The notes under the pieces were generated by a model that saw only the letters and a list, made by a program, of their open reading frames with translations, searched no databases and was not told where the DNA came from. From the NCBI GenBank assembly GCA_937923965.1, contig CALDTL010000033.1:1-43226 (forward strand): a stretch of 43,226 nucleotides of DNA. The letters are read 5' to 3'. A program made the position numbers and the translations under genes. This document shows, piece by piece, positions 33,967-42,863 of the stretch. Position 1 is the stretch's first letter; every line of letters begins with the position of its first letter. The DNA is from an uncultured Caulobacterales bacterium (lineage in GTDB: Bacteria; Pseudomonadota; Alphaproteobacteria; Caulobacterales; Maricaulaceae).

Positions 33967-34602
33967 CTAATTGGGAAATTGATCCGCTAAAAATTTGGCA
34001 AAGGCATCGGCGCGGTGGCTAATGGCGTGTTTCGCCTCAGGCTCAATTTCCGCAAATGTCTGGGTCGCCCCAATTTGTTGAAACATAGGATCATAGCCAA
34101 AGCCTTTATCCCCGCGCGGCGGCCAGATCATTTCCCCCTCAACCGCGCCCTCATAGACCGACGTCTGGCCGTCTGGCCAAGCCAAGCATAGCGCGCAAAT
34201 AAAGCGAGCCCTCCGGTCTTCCGTTTCCCCTAACCGATCATTCACATACCACATCGCCATGTCAAAATCTCGGCGTTGACCATAGATTTCTTTTTCAACG
34301 CGCGGGAGCTCGGCCCATCGCGCCGCATAAATCCCAGGCTCCCCGCCCAGGCCGTCAACCGTAAGGCCGCTATCATCTGACAAAGCGGGCAAAGCGGAGG
34401 CCTTTGCCGCAGCAAGGGCTTTTAGCTTCGCATTGCCTGCAAAAGTCGTTTCGGTTTCTTCGGGCTCCGGCAGATCAAGTTCTGCAGCGCTCACGGTCTC
34501 CAAACCATAGGGCCGCAGCAAGTTTCGAATTTCCCGCACCTTGCCTTCATTATGTGAGGCCACAACGATTTTTGTACCGGCGGTTAATTTTGTTTCTGTC
34601 AT
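33967..34602 (-). CDS. rdgB: XTP/dITP pyrophosphatase (RdgB/HAM1)
   Basis: RdgB removes non-canonical purine nucleotides (dITP, XTP) by cutting them to monophosphate and pyrophosphate. Family motifs are [18 protein letters not shown], the acidic metal site [22 protein letters not shown] and the C-terminal [11 protein letters not shown] and [10 protein letters not shown]. The frame runs upstream to 34659, but ATG 34602 ([11 protein letters not shown]), with GGAG six bases before it, gives the usual 211-residue protein. It is the first gene of the rdgB-hemW operon and is divergent from the DUF2975 gene. Confidence 0.95.
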   Translation of the reverse strand: MTETKLTAGTKIVVASHNEGKVREIRNLLRPYGLETVSAAELDLPEPEETETTFAGNAKLKALAAAKASALPALSDDSGLTVDGLGGEPGIYAARWAELPRVEKEIYGQRRDFDMAMWYVNDRLGETEDRRARFICALCLAWPDGQTSVYEGAVEGEMIWPPRGDKGFGYDPMFQQIGATQTFAEIEPEAKHAISHRADAFAKFLADQFPN

Positions 34603-34682
34603 ATCGGTCTCCAGCATCAGCCGCTTAATCCGCGCGAAAGCTGTCTGCAATACTTGCATCTCATCTATTATTGTTTATCAAT

Positions 34683-35222
34683 ATGGCGATGACCATGGAA
34701 ACTGAATTCCGGGCCAACGACGCCCCAATGGCGAAGATGCTCTCTGTGATTTTAATCATCGGGCAATGGGTGTTAGCCATTGGCTTTGTTTGCCTTCTTA
34801 TCATGGCCGCCTTGATGATGATCCCGGGCGGCTTTCGGGAAAACTTGATTGCCGATCTACCGGAAGGTTTGGACTCATCAACCTTGGCGGGGCGTTGCCT
34901 GGCTAGCGCCGTCATCGCTGTCGGATGGTTCATTGTTTTAAGATTACTCAGACGTGTTGTAACGGCCGTTATACATAAAGACCCGTTTTTACCGGAAAAT
35001 GTATCCAGACTTCGGACCATATGGATTATCATTGCGGCAACAGAAGTCTTTCGCATGATCGCCATGTTCATCATGGGCGGCCCTGACGGCTATGGAAATG
35101 TCGACCCGTCACGGCTCGACATTCGCATTGGAACGTGGTTCTTCATCTTTATCATCGCCGCGATCTCCGAAGCCTTCCGCCACGGCGCTGCACTGCGCGC
35201 TGAGCAAGAATTGACGATCTGA
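34683..35222 (+). CDS. DUF2975 membrane protein
   Basis: A 179-residue protein with four predicted transmembrane segments (about residues 20-45, 75-95, 115-133 and 148-165). The overall pattern, with the ending AISEAFRHGAALRAEQELTI, fits DUF2975. Such proteins are almost always paired with a small YozG-like HTH protein, as here: the stop TGA and the next ATG share one base (35222). The function of the pair is unknown; a membrane protein with a coupled regulator suggests stress or signal sensing. Several in-frame starts exist (TTG 34671, ATG 34683, 34689, 34695), none with a clear ribosome site. Confidence 0.8.
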   Translation: MAMTMETEFRANDAPMAKMLSVILIIGQWVLAIGFVCLLIMAALMMIPGGFRENLIADLPEGLDSSTLAGRCLASAVIAVGWFIVLRLLRRVVTAVIHKDPFLPENVSRLRTIWIIIAATEVFRMIAMFIMGGPDGYGNVDPSRLDIRIGTWFFIFIIAAISEAFRHGAALRAEQELTI

Positions 35223-35461
35223 TGGCGATCAAAGTCAATCTCGACCGCGTCTTATTGGACCGGAAAATGTCGCTGACGGAACTCGCAGAGCGCGTCGGAA
35301 TTACGCTGGCCAATTTATCAATTTTAAAAACAGGGAAGGCCCGAGCGGTGCGCTTTTCGACACTGGACGCGCTTTGCCGAGAGCTTGAGTGTCAGCCCGC
35401 AGATATCCTTGTTTATGTTCAGGATGGAGCTGAAGACAGTTTAAAAATTGCGGCCGAATAA
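35222..35461 (+). CDS. YozG-like XRE-family HTH regulator
   Basis: A 79-residue protein that is almost entirely a Cro/CI-type helix-turn-helix domain (MAIKVNLDRVLLDRKMSLTE, then GITLANLSILKTGKARAVRF). The C-terminal part (LCRELECQPADILVYVQDG) is characteristic of the small regulators encoded beside DUF2975 proteins. It overlaps the DUF2975 stop by one base, so translation is coupled. Its four-base gap to the convergent DsbD-family gene leaves no room for a separate terminator. It probably regulates its own operon. Confidence 0.9.
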   Translation: MAIKVNLDRVLLDRKMSLTELAERVGITLANLSILKTGKARAVRFSTLDALCRELECQPADILVYVQDGAEDSLKIAAE

Positions 35462-35465
35462 TAAC

Positions 35466-37499
35466 CTACTCCAGCGCCTCTTTTAAAATCTCATAGGTGA
35501 GTATCTGGGGCAATATGCGAACATCTTCTGCGCCCGGGGCATAAACCAAATATAGCGGCACGCCTGCTCGCCCATGGCGCTCAAGTTCAGCGGCGATGAT
35601 ATCATCTTTATTCGTCCAATCCGCGACTAGAAATTCTGTATTCGTGTCCTCAAACAGCTGCGCGGTCCTTTGCGACTTTAAAACCAGAGCTTCATTGACC
35701 TTACAGGTCACGCACCACGCCGCTGTAAAATCTACAAAGACAGGACGACCTTCGGCGCGCGCAGTCTCCACGGCTTGCGCCGACCATATATTGAAGTTTA
35801 GGTCTGCCGAACCATCGGCGGGCGCGGTCGTGAACGGAAGAATAAGCGCCAACGCGATCATAACTCCGGCCAACACCTTGGCAATTCCACCAGATTTTCG
35901 AAGGGCCCAGAGACCAAACGCCAACGCTAGTGCGCTGAGCATGAGTTTCAGAATGCCTGTCGGACCGCTCTGCAATGTGAGAACCCAAGCCAGCCATATT
36001 GCGGCGGCGAACATCGGAAACGCCAAGATCTGTTTGAAAGTCTCCATCCAAGGGCCCGGCTTTGGCAGTTTGGACAAAAGCCCAGGAACATAAGCGATAA
36101 GCAAAAAAGGCAGAGCAAACCCAACACCCAGCGCAAAGAAGATCATAAGCGTTACCGCCGCCGATCCAGTTAACGCAAGGCCGACAGCCCCCGCCATAAA
36201 GGGCGCCGTGCATGGGGTCGCCACAATAACCGCCAAGACGCCTGTGAGGAAGCTAGCAAAACTACTGTCACCGCTAGCGCTTTTGGCGCCGATATTCTGA
36301 AACCGGCCGCCAATTTCAAAGACGCCAAGAAGATTTAAACCAATCGCAAAAAGTAAAAGCGACAAAAGCGCAACGAGCCAAGGCGACTGCAATTGGAAGC
36401 CCCAGCCTACAGACGCGCCAGCGGCTTTGAGGGCGATCAGAAGCCCCGCAAAAATGAGGAAACTCACGAGGACGCCCGCCGTATAACTCCAAGCAGATCT
36501 TCGGACCGTCCTGCGCTCGCCATGCGCGGTCTTAGTTATAGACAGGGCTTTCAAGGAAATAATTGGAAAAACACAAGGCATGAGATTTAGGATGAGGCCA
36601 CCCAGGAAAGCCCCCAGCGCGGCACCCAAAAGACTTGCGAGAGAGACAGCGGCTCCGCCGCTTTTTAGGCCCCCGATCTCGACCCTCGAGTCTGTCGCAA
36701 TGGGAACAACTATCGCGCGGCCATCCTTGGCAACCAATGTCGCTTTAAAACTCGGCGGCGTCTGCTCATCCCAACCATATCCTGGTGTCGCTCGGAACTG
36801 CAGGCCCTGTTCCGCAGCGACGAGATCAATTGTGTCACTATGCGTGATGATCGGATTTTCATGCGGGAAGAGCTGCGGGTCATCGAAGCCATTTGGTAGC
36901 CCCTTCACATTGAAGACCACCTTGCCAGCGTCCATGTGCGCTGACCCCAAAGCTTCGCCTTCTTGCGGTATTTTCGCTTTGGCTTTTTGAATTTTTGCCA
37001 TGTCGTCAGGATTAATGTCGGGGCTGCCAATACCCACAGGCAAACTCAATGCGCCGTCTTCGGGCACGCACACATCATCGCACACTAAGAAATAAGCATG
37101 GGCCCTGAGCGTAATCGGTTGATTGGTGTCTACCGAGCCGTCCAACGTGATTGTAACAGGCAGCCAAACATCCCTAGCCATCGCATAGGACACGATGGGG
37201 CCGACAGTTTTCACTTCAGGCGCTGGCCATTGGATTGGCCCTGCGCTGACGCCATCTGGTAAATCCCAAACAATTTGAACCGCTTCCCCGCTATCACCAG
37301 CATTGCGCCAATAGGTGTACCAGTTACCTTCAAATTCCATGCGCAAGGCAACAGTAAACTGCGTGCCGGGTTCTACGGCATCATGGCCAGATATGAGCGT
37401 TATCTCAGTGCGGCCCGTATCCAATGGCATCGTCTGAGTCGCCTGCGCGGCGCTGGCCGTCAGCCAAAAGGACAAAGCAAGAATTAAAAACCGAAACAT
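35466..37499 (-). CDS. DsbD-family protein-disulfide reductase (ScsB-like)
   Basis: A 677-residue membrane protein that should carry electrons from cytoplasmic thioredoxin to periplasmic partners. It has a signal peptide (MFRFLILALSFWLTASAAQA), a periplasmic N-terminal domain to about residue 270 with the cysteine pair LVCDDVCVPE, an eight-helix central domain with the redox cysteines NLMPCVFPI and VATPCTAPF, and a C-terminal thioredoxin-like domain with WCVTCK (C596, C599). The N-terminal domain looks more like ScsB than E. coli DsbD alpha. It is likely to follow the DUF885 gene in the same transcript (85 bases downstream of it). Partners may include copper-resistance or cytochrome-maturation proteins. 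Confidence 0.9.
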   Translation of the reverse strand: MFRFLILALSFWLTASAAQATQTMPLDTGRTEITLISGHDAVEPGTQFTVALRMEFEGNWYTYWRNAGDSGEAVQIVWDLPDGVSAGPIQWPAPEVKTVGPIVSYAMARDVWLPVTITLDGSVDTNQPITLRAHAYFLVCDDVCVPEDGALSLPVGIGSPDINPDDMAKIQKAKAKIPQEGEALGSAHMDAGKVVFNVKGLPNGFDDPQLFPHENPIITHSDTIDLVAAEQGLQFRATPGYGWDEQTPPSFKATLVAKDGRAIVVPIATDSRVEIGGLKSGGAAVSLASLLGAALGAFLGGLILNLMPCVFPIISLKALSITKTAHGERRTVRRSAWSYTAGVLVSFLIFAGLLIALKAAGASVGWGFQLQSPWLVALLSLLLFAIGLNLLGVFEIGGRFQNIGAKSASGDSSFASFLTGVLAVIVATPCTAPFMAGAVGLALTGSAAVTLMIFFALGVGFALPFLLIAYVPGLLSKLPKPGPWMETFKQILAFPMFAAAIWLAWVLTLQSGPTGILKLMLSALALAFGLWALRKSGGIAKVLAGVMIALALILPFTTAPADGSADLNFNIWSAQAVETARAEGRPVFVDFTAAWCVTCKVNEALVLKSQRTAQLFEDTNTEFLVADWTNKDDIIAAELERHGRAGVPLYLVYAPGAEDVRILPQILTYEILKEALE

Positions 37500-37584
37500 A
37501 AGCTATAGTTTACGCAAGAAGATATGAAAATTCGATGCACAAATCCGTGTGGGGAATGAGATTGATTGTACTTCTAACCAGAGC

Positions 37585-39453
37585 TTATCCCGCCGCTTTT
37601 TCGCGGGCAATATAGTTGTCAACAATCCGGCCCAACACGGTCATGGGCACAGCCCCGCCCAGAACAATGGCGTCATTGAACCGGCGGAAGTCATATTTCG
37701 CGCCGAGCTCCGACTGGGCTTTTTCTCTCAAGCGATTGATCGCCGAATGTCCAACCTTATAACCGCACGCCTGTCCCGGCCACGCGCAATAGCGGTCGAT
37801 CTCGCCGCGAACCGCATCGGGATTGGACCCATTATTTTCAACGAACCATTCATTTGCTTGCCGACGTGTCCATTGTTTCGCATGTAACCCCGTATCGACG
37901 ACGAGACGGCAGGCCCGGAAGCCCAAGGATTGCAAATATCCTAAGCGCCCTGCCGCATCATTTTCATAAACGCCAAGCTCTGCTGCAATTTGTTGCGCAT
38001 AGAGCGCCCAGCCCTCGGAATAGGCATTAAACGCCAACATGGACCGAATGAGCGATTGTTTGAAAGTATATTCGCCTTGCCAAACATGGCCTGGAATCGC
38101 TTCGTGATAGGTCAGATCTGCGAGATCAAATTTATTGTGCAAATCCGTACTGCGCAGATTAATCCAGAAATGACCCGGCTTGGTCCCGTCCACGGACCCT
38201 GCCCCGCCATAAGCGCCGGGCGCGCCGGCCTCGACGGACGGATCTATCCGCGTGACTTCCAAGAACCCCGGAACCAACGTTTCAAAAGCGTCTGGCATGC
38301 GTCCGCGAATATCTGTCACGACGTCCTCGATAAAGGCCATAATTTCCGCCCGGCCCTTATCGCCGGGAGAGAATTGATAGCGCGGGTCTTCCGCGAGAGC
38401 CGCCATACGTTGCCCTACTCCGCCGTCTGTATACCCTAAATCTCGTAATATAGGATCCATTTCGGCATGGAGGGTCGCAAGTTCGTCTAATCCCATTTGA
38501 TGAACCTCATCGGCGCTCATATCTGTTGTCGTCGCGGCCCCAAGCGCCCAATTATAATAGGCTTCACCCTCAGGCCGCGCCCAGACGCCAGCCTTATCTG
38601 TTGCCTTTGGCGCGAGAGACTCGAGAGCGGCGATCTGGCGATCCATCGCGGGGCCGATTTCGTCTCTCGCAATACGGACCGCGTCTACGCTAAGGGCTCC
38701 ATCTGCGCCTCCATCGACAATCAATTGTTTGACAATGCTCCAGTCTTTGGGGTCTTGTGCCCGCGCTGTTTTCAATTGCCCGACAGTTTTCTCTAGTAGG
38801 AAATCGGGCAAGACCATCCCCTGTTCGCCGTCGCGGCGGATACGGTCTGTCTCGCCGTCCAACTGCCCGGCATAGGCGCTCATACGGGAGAGATAATCTT
38901 CTGCCGCGCCGAGAGAATCAATCGCATGAGACGCGCCAAGGAAGCTCGGAATCTCAATAAAGGCCCCCGTGTTTTGTGCGACAACATAGGGGCTGGGCCG
39001 GTAAGAGAGGTTGGAATTAAGCAGCGCCATATCCCCATAAGGAAAATCAAATCCTTTGACGCTACGGTCAAAGACAGCGGCCACGACTTCGACATCCAGC
39101 GCAAGGTCAGGGGATAAGGCCTCGATATCCAAATCGGCAAGGCCATCCGAAAGCGCGCGCGTTTGTTTCGCGATTTCCGCTTGCCCGGCTGGGGAGCGAT
39201 CCGAGAGCCTCGCCCGCAGCGCAGCATAATCGTCTTTATCGATACCCATGGAAGACGCCGTTTCAGGGTATGATCGGAGCATGAAATCTTTAGCGGCCCC
39301 CAGGACGGATGTCGCAGCTTCATTCGCCGCAGTTTTGACGCCGGCAGGCGCCGCAGGTTTCACGACGTCCACGGCGGGCTGCGAACATCCGGCAAGACCC
39401 ATAGCGGCGCAGGCGGAGGCAGATTGCAAAAGATGGCGACGGGACAAAGACAT
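37585..39453 (-). CDS. DUF885 family lipoprotein (HExxxH metallopeptidase-like)
   Basis: A 622-residue exported protein. The N-terminus MSLSRRHLLQSASACAAMGL has a twin-arginine-like SRRHLL motif and a lipobox LAGC, suggesting Tat export and lipidation. The DUF885 domain fills the rest, with the putative zinc site YHEAIPGHVWQ (HExxxH) and the nearby NAYSEGWALYAQQ. Members are presumed metallopeptidases; substrates are unknown. The frame opens at 39480, but ATG 39453 has TTGGAG seven bases upstream and begins the signal peptide correctly. It lies between the sapC terminator and the DsbD-family gene on the same strand. Confidence 0.9.
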   Translation of the reverse strand: MSLSRRHLLQSASACAAMGLAGCSQPAVDVVKPAAPAGVKTAANEAATSVLGAAKDFMLRSYPETASSMGIDKDDYAALRARLSDRSPAGQAEIAKQTRALSDGLADLDIEALSPDLALDVEVVAAVFDRSVKGFDFPYGDMALLNSNLSYRPSPYVVAQNTGAFIEIPSFLGASHAIDSLGAAEDYLSRMSAYAGQLDGETDRIRRDGEQGMVLPDFLLEKTVGQLKTARAQDPKDWSIVKQLIVDGGADGALSVDAVRIARDEIGPAMDRQIAALESLAPKATDKAGVWARPEGEAYYNWALGAATTTDMSADEVHQMGLDELATLHAEMDPILRDLGYTDGGVGQRMAALAEDPRYQFSPGDKGRAEIMAFIEDVVTDIRGRMPDAFETLVPGFLEVTRIDPSVEAGAPGAYGGAGSVDGTKPGHFWINLRSTDLHNKFDLADLTYHEAIPGHVWQGEYTFKQSLIRSMLAFNAYSEGWALYAQQIAAELGVYENDAAGRLGYLQSLGFRACRLVVDTGLHAKQWTRRQANEWFVENNGSNPDAVRGEIDRYCAWPGQACGYKVGHSAINRLREKAQSELGAKYDFRRFNDAIVLGGAVPMTVLGRIVDNYIAREKAAG

Positions 39454-39560
39454 GGGCGAGCTCCAAAATAACTCCCTCAAATCTGCGCTGAATTTGACAA
39501 ATTATCAATGGCCGAAATTTCTGGTCTCGGCGGCCCGATCTTAGGTGGATTTTGGCAGTA

Positions 39561-39588
39561 AAAAACCCGCCTCAGAGGGGCGGGCTTT
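39561..39588 (-). terminator. Intrinsic terminator after sapC
   Basis: CCCGCCTC (39566-39573) pairs with GGGGCGGG (39577-39584) around a 3-base loop. On the minus strand the stem is followed by a run of T residues (plus-strand A run 39560-39565), so it ends the sapC transcript coming from the right. Confidence 0.8.
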
Positions 39589-39608
39589 AAACTCAATCAT
39601 CAGAGCGA

Positions 39609-40394
39609 TTAGGTATTCGCAGCCGCTTGCGTGCGGCGCAGTGTCATATTCACCAAACGCTGCCAATTACCGAGGCTAACGAGATGAGCATAAGCAACAG
39701 CCAAATAGCCGTTTTTGGAAAATTCTGCGAGCTTTTCGTCCGGCAGCGCTTTTAATTTTTCTTCTGAAACAGCGAAATAATCCGCAATTTTTTGGCGCGG
39801 GGCTGGGGTGCCATCAGCGTTATTGCCTTGGAAATTCATTTCCTTTGACTCAAACAAATCAAGCGCCTTGAACTCTTCGATCATTTTCGTCGTGGCTTGG
39901 CGATCCCGCTCAAAGCTTTGCAAAAATTGAAAGGCCTCTTTGGTGAACTGTGATGTGTCTTCCTTATCGAAGAACATTTGTTGTGGGTCTTTGTCCGTGA
40001 CGCATTCTGCGTCTTCGTCAACGCAGACAACGAAGCGATCATTGGCCTGATCACCGGCTAGAACAAATGGATATCGCCGCGCAAAAGCTGGCATGTAGAA
40101 ATCGACTTCAAACTGACCGTCATTAACAAACAGGTTTTCACCTGAGCGGATGCCCATCACAGCCAAAGGCGAGCGATCTTCACCAGCGAAAATGATCGGC
40201 ATGGAAGCTGAAGCCGCGCCAAATTCTGGGGCCGTCAACGGTAGAAAATGCTGGTCAGCCATAAATTCAAAAGGTTTTGTGACTTGCTTTACGCCGAATT
40301 TGGAATGCTGATCCTTGTTCAATGGAACAGGTTTTTCGTAAAACATAACATTGCCCGAGACGGTGGGCGTGTTGGCGTCTTCATTCTTAGCCAT
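39609..40394 (-). CDS. SapC family protein
   Basis: A 261-residue soluble protein matching the SapC family: an N-terminal YEKPVPLNKDQHSKFGVK, the segment HFLPLTAPEFGAASASMPII, then RYPFVLAGDQANDRFVVCVD and a helical C-terminus. SapC proteins occur with S-layer or outer-membrane protein genes in some alpha- and gammaproteobacteria, but no such partner is present here, and the molecular role is unclear. There is no signal peptide. The frame begins at 40406; ATG 40394 (MAKNEDANTPTV), preceded by GGGGA, is preferred. A terminator follows at once, so it is probably monocistronic. Confidence 0.88.
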   Translation of the reverse strand: MAKNEDANTPTVSGNVMFYEKPVPLNKDQHSKFGVKQVTKPFEFMADQHFLPLTAPEFGAASASMPIIFAGEDRSPLAVMGIRSGENLFVNDGQFEVDFYMPAFARRYPFVLAGDQANDRFVVCVDEDAECVTDKDPQQMFFDKEDTSQFTKEAFQFLQSFERDRQATTKMIEEFKALDLFESKEMNFQGNNADGTPAPRQKIADYFAVSEEKLKALPDEKLAEFSKNGYLAVAYAHLVSLGNWQRLVNMTLRRTQAAANT

Positions 40395-40525
40395 GATGTT
40401 CCCCATATTTGCCGAGTTTCGTCAGCAGTTTGAAAATAAAGCGCGCCCTTAGCCGACCGAATAGCTTGCATCAATACCGTATTGCTGTTGGACCCATGCT
40501 TTGCATTGACCTATAAGCCCAGATT

Positions 40526-41011
40526 ATGAGCGAAACACATCACCATGATCATCCGCAATTGACCCTGCAGCAGCGCATTGAGCAGGCACGCACCATCGTT
40601 GAAGGCGCAAAGGAGCGGTTCACCCCTCTTCGCGCGCACGTGCTCGAATTGATTATTGAAGACGGCAAAGCCGTGAAAGCCTATGACCTGCTAGACCGGT
40701 TAAGGCCCGATGTGGGGAGTCCCAAACCGCCAACTGTTTACCGCGCCTTGGAGTTTCTGTCCCGTCATGGCCTTATTCACCGGGTCGAAGCCTTGAACGC
40801 CTTTATCGCCTGCGATCATAATCATCTGCATGACCATGCCCATGACCACGGCGACGGCTCGCATCGTCACCTCGCCGAATTTTTCATTTGCGAAAAATGC
40901 CATGATGTTGAGGAACGTCACGCTCATGATCACGCCGCCTGCAAACCCGATGGATTTGTCGTGACTCGCTCCGTAGTCGAGCACTACGGCCTTTGCGCGA
41001 GCTGTGCATAG
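40526..41011 (+). CDS. Fur-family metal-responsive repressor, Zur-like
   Basis: A 161-residue Fur-family protein. The winged-helix DNA-binding part includes RFTPLRAHVLELIIEDGKAV and the recognition region PKPPTVYRALEFLSRHGLIH. The C-terminal part has a histidine-rich insertion (HNHLHDHAHDHGDGSHRH) and two CxxC zinc sites (CEKC and CASC). The PKPPTVYRALEFL form and the absence of typical Fur C-terminal features favour Zur, the zinc uptake regulator, over Fur. No zinc transporter genes are adjacent and no clear Zur box was found upstream. Its last eight bases overlap the next gene. Confidence 0.85.
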   Translation: MSETHHHDHPQLTLQQRIEQARTIVEGAKERFTPLRAHVLELIIEDGKAVKAYDLLDRLRPDVGSPKPPTVYRALEFLSRHGLIHRVEALNAFIACDHNHLHDHAHDHGDGSHRHLAEFFICEKCHDVEERHAHDHAACKPDGFVVTRSVVEHYGLCASCA

Positions 41012-41963
41012 TGCATTACCTGTTGTGAAAAACGACATCTTATCAGGTTTTACCCTCACGTGGGCCGGTGAATGTTCCGCTTGGGAATGTGATGAGCTGA
41101 ATCACATGAACATGCGGCACTATGTTCACAAAACAGATGAGGCGCGACGCGGATTAATTATTCGCTTAGGTCTATCCCGCGCCTTTCGCCCCGGCGTGGT
41201 CAGCACTGTGCGGTGCCGAGACTTTCATATTAAGTATCAAGGCGAAGCTCGGCCCGGAAACCCGCTTCGTATTGACTCCGCCATTATTGAATTAGGCGAG
41301 TCAACGGCCCAGCTTTGCCACATCATGACCCACCGAGACGGGCGTATTGCGGCGACTGTGGTTGAAACAATTGAGCATGTTTATCTCCCGGAAGATAAAG
41401 TCTTCCCTTGGCCGGAGCGCGTACGCGACGCCGCCATGGCCTTCACAGTGCCGCTCCCGCTACCAGCAAAGGCCAGAAACATAAAAGCAAATGACCCGCA
41501 TCTGGGCATGAGCTTATCGGATCTAGACGCCGCCGGAGCCGCCATCATTGGGGCCGGCACATTCGGCGTTAGCGAAACAGATATTACCAATCATGTGACG
41601 ATGGGCAGTTTTTTCGGACGAACGACATCAACTGTGGCCTGGTTTAGAGATGGCTGGCCCGAGTTTGAAGACCCCGCCTATCACGAGACTGGTATGAGCG
41701 CAGCCCTGCTCGAAATGCGTGCTGTCATCCATAACTATCCTAAGAACGGAGATGCCTATGCTTATCTCCCCGCACTCGTTGGTGCCAATCCTTACACCCG
41801 TGAATTTGTCCATAATCTTGTCGACCCGGTGAGCGGGAAAAGCTGGGTGTCCATGCAGGCCAGCGGCTGTAAATTCGACCTGAACACGCGCAAGCTCGTC
41901 AAAACGTCAGAGACTGAACTTGCCGAGCTAGGCCTCGCCATGAAACCGGGCGTCAAAGCCTAA
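41004..41963 (+). CDS. Acyl thioesterase, double hotdog fold
   Basis: A 319-residue protein with two hotdog-like halves. The first has CDELNHMNMRHYVHKTDEAR, a form of the hotdog thioesterase pattern with the catalytic-type Asp/Asn loop. The second has ETDITNHVTMGSFFGRTTST. Such proteins hydrolyse acyl-CoA or acyl-ACP thioesters; the chain length is unknown. The likely start is GTG 41004, overlapping the Fur-like gene by eight bases; a GTG at 41025 is an alternative. It ends in a 4-base tail-to-tail overlap with the alpha/beta hydrolase. Confidence 0.8.
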   Translation: MHSALPVVKNDILSGFTLTWAGECSAWECDELNHMNMRHYVHKTDEARRGLIIRLGLSRAFRPGVVSTVRCRDFHIKYQGEARPGNPLRIDSAIIELGESTAQLCHIMTHRDGRIAATVVETIEHVYLPEDKVFPWPERVRDAAMAFTVPLPLPAKARNIKANDPHLGMSLSDLDAAGAAIIGAGTFGVSETDITNHVTMGSFFGRTTSTVAWFRDGWPEFEDPAYHETGMSAALLEMRAVIHNYPKNGDAYAYLPALVGANPYTREFVHNLVDPVSGKSWVSMQASGCKFDLNTRKLVKTSETELAELGLAMKPGVKA

Positions 41964-42844
41964 GCCGCCCCCAAAACCTCTCGCAATAAATCGGTCGCCA
42001 ACTCCGTGCGAATAAAGGGAAAGAGGTGACCAAGACTAGCGTCAAATTGGACATCCATATTGGGTTGAGCCGTTTGCACGGCGCGCCGCGTGCCGCGCGA
42101 AGAGACAGGCGGACGCCCACCTGCATAGATAATTTTTGAATTATCCGGCAAGGCAGGCGCCGCCTTAAATAAATTATGCCACTGCGCGGCAAAAATGGCT
42201 TGTTCCCATTTTGGATCACACGCGAGCTCCCATTGGCCGTCGGGACGCGAAATTAAACCGCCGGAGATATAATCCCGCAACACGTCATCTCCCATACCTT
42301 TAAACGCGCCTCGGCCTTGCCAGCGCGCGAAAGCGGCTTCGGGATTTTCAAACACAGATTTCCGCCGCCCCGCGTTGCGCGCAATGGGAACCCGTTTTTT
42401 CATATAGGCCCGCCCGCCGGGTAGCGCCGATGTCAGGCGAAATAGAAACGGCACGGACACTGGATCAAAGCCAACATATCCGCTTAATTTTTCTTTGATC
42501 ATCGGCGCGGCCAAAATCGCAGATACCGCCCCAAAACTATGGCCCGCTGAGACAACACGGCCATCTGTCAGGTTAGGCAAATGCCGCTCGAAAAACTCCA
42601 CGCAATCATCCCGGAAAATGTGCCAATTTGGAAGATTTGATGGCTGCGGCATCTCCTGGCTCTGCCCATGCCCGCGCATATCAAAGGCGACGGCATGCAC
42701 ACCAAGCGGCTCTAGAACCGCCCGGTAGGATTGCGCATTGAATCCATTGGCATGCAGGAAAACAAGGCGCACAGGCTCCGACATTTCGCCGAAATGCAGA
42801 GCAGAAAGCGTGCCGTCGCGCAGAGGATATGTTTGGCGTTTCAT
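41960..42844 (-). CDS. Alpha/beta hydrolase
   Basis: A 294-residue alpha/beta hydrolase without signal peptide. The oxyanion region is FLHANGFNAQSYRAVLEPL, the fold marker FDMRGHGQS, the nucleophile elbow AGHSFGAVSA, and the late histidine lies in ASLGHLFPF. It resembles lysophospholipase/esterase-type cytosolic hydrolases; the substrate is unknown. It lies 19 bases downstream of the crotonase on the same strand and is probably co-transcribed with it. Confidence 0.88.
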   Translation of the reverse strand: MKRQTYPLRDGTLSALHFGEMSEPVRLVFLHANGFNAQSYRAVLEPLGVHAVAFDMRGHGQSQEMPQPSNLPNWHIFRDDCVEFFERHLPNLTDGRVVSAGHSFGAVSAILAAPMIKEKLSGYVGFDPVSVPFLFRLTSALPGGRAYMKKRVPIARNAGRRKSVFENPEAAFARWQGRGAFKGMGDDVLRDYISGGLISRPDGQWELACDPKWEQAIFAAQWHNLFKAAPALPDNSKIIYAGGRPPVSSRGTRRAVQTAQPNMDVQFDASLGHLFPFIRTELATDLLREVLGAA

Positions 42845-42863
42845 AAAAGGCGCGATTATTTAA

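Noticed and set aside
34661-35074. Minus-strand 137-codon frame opposite the DUF2975 gene
   Set aside because: Antisense to a recognised membrane protein with a coupled HTH partner; no motif of its own.
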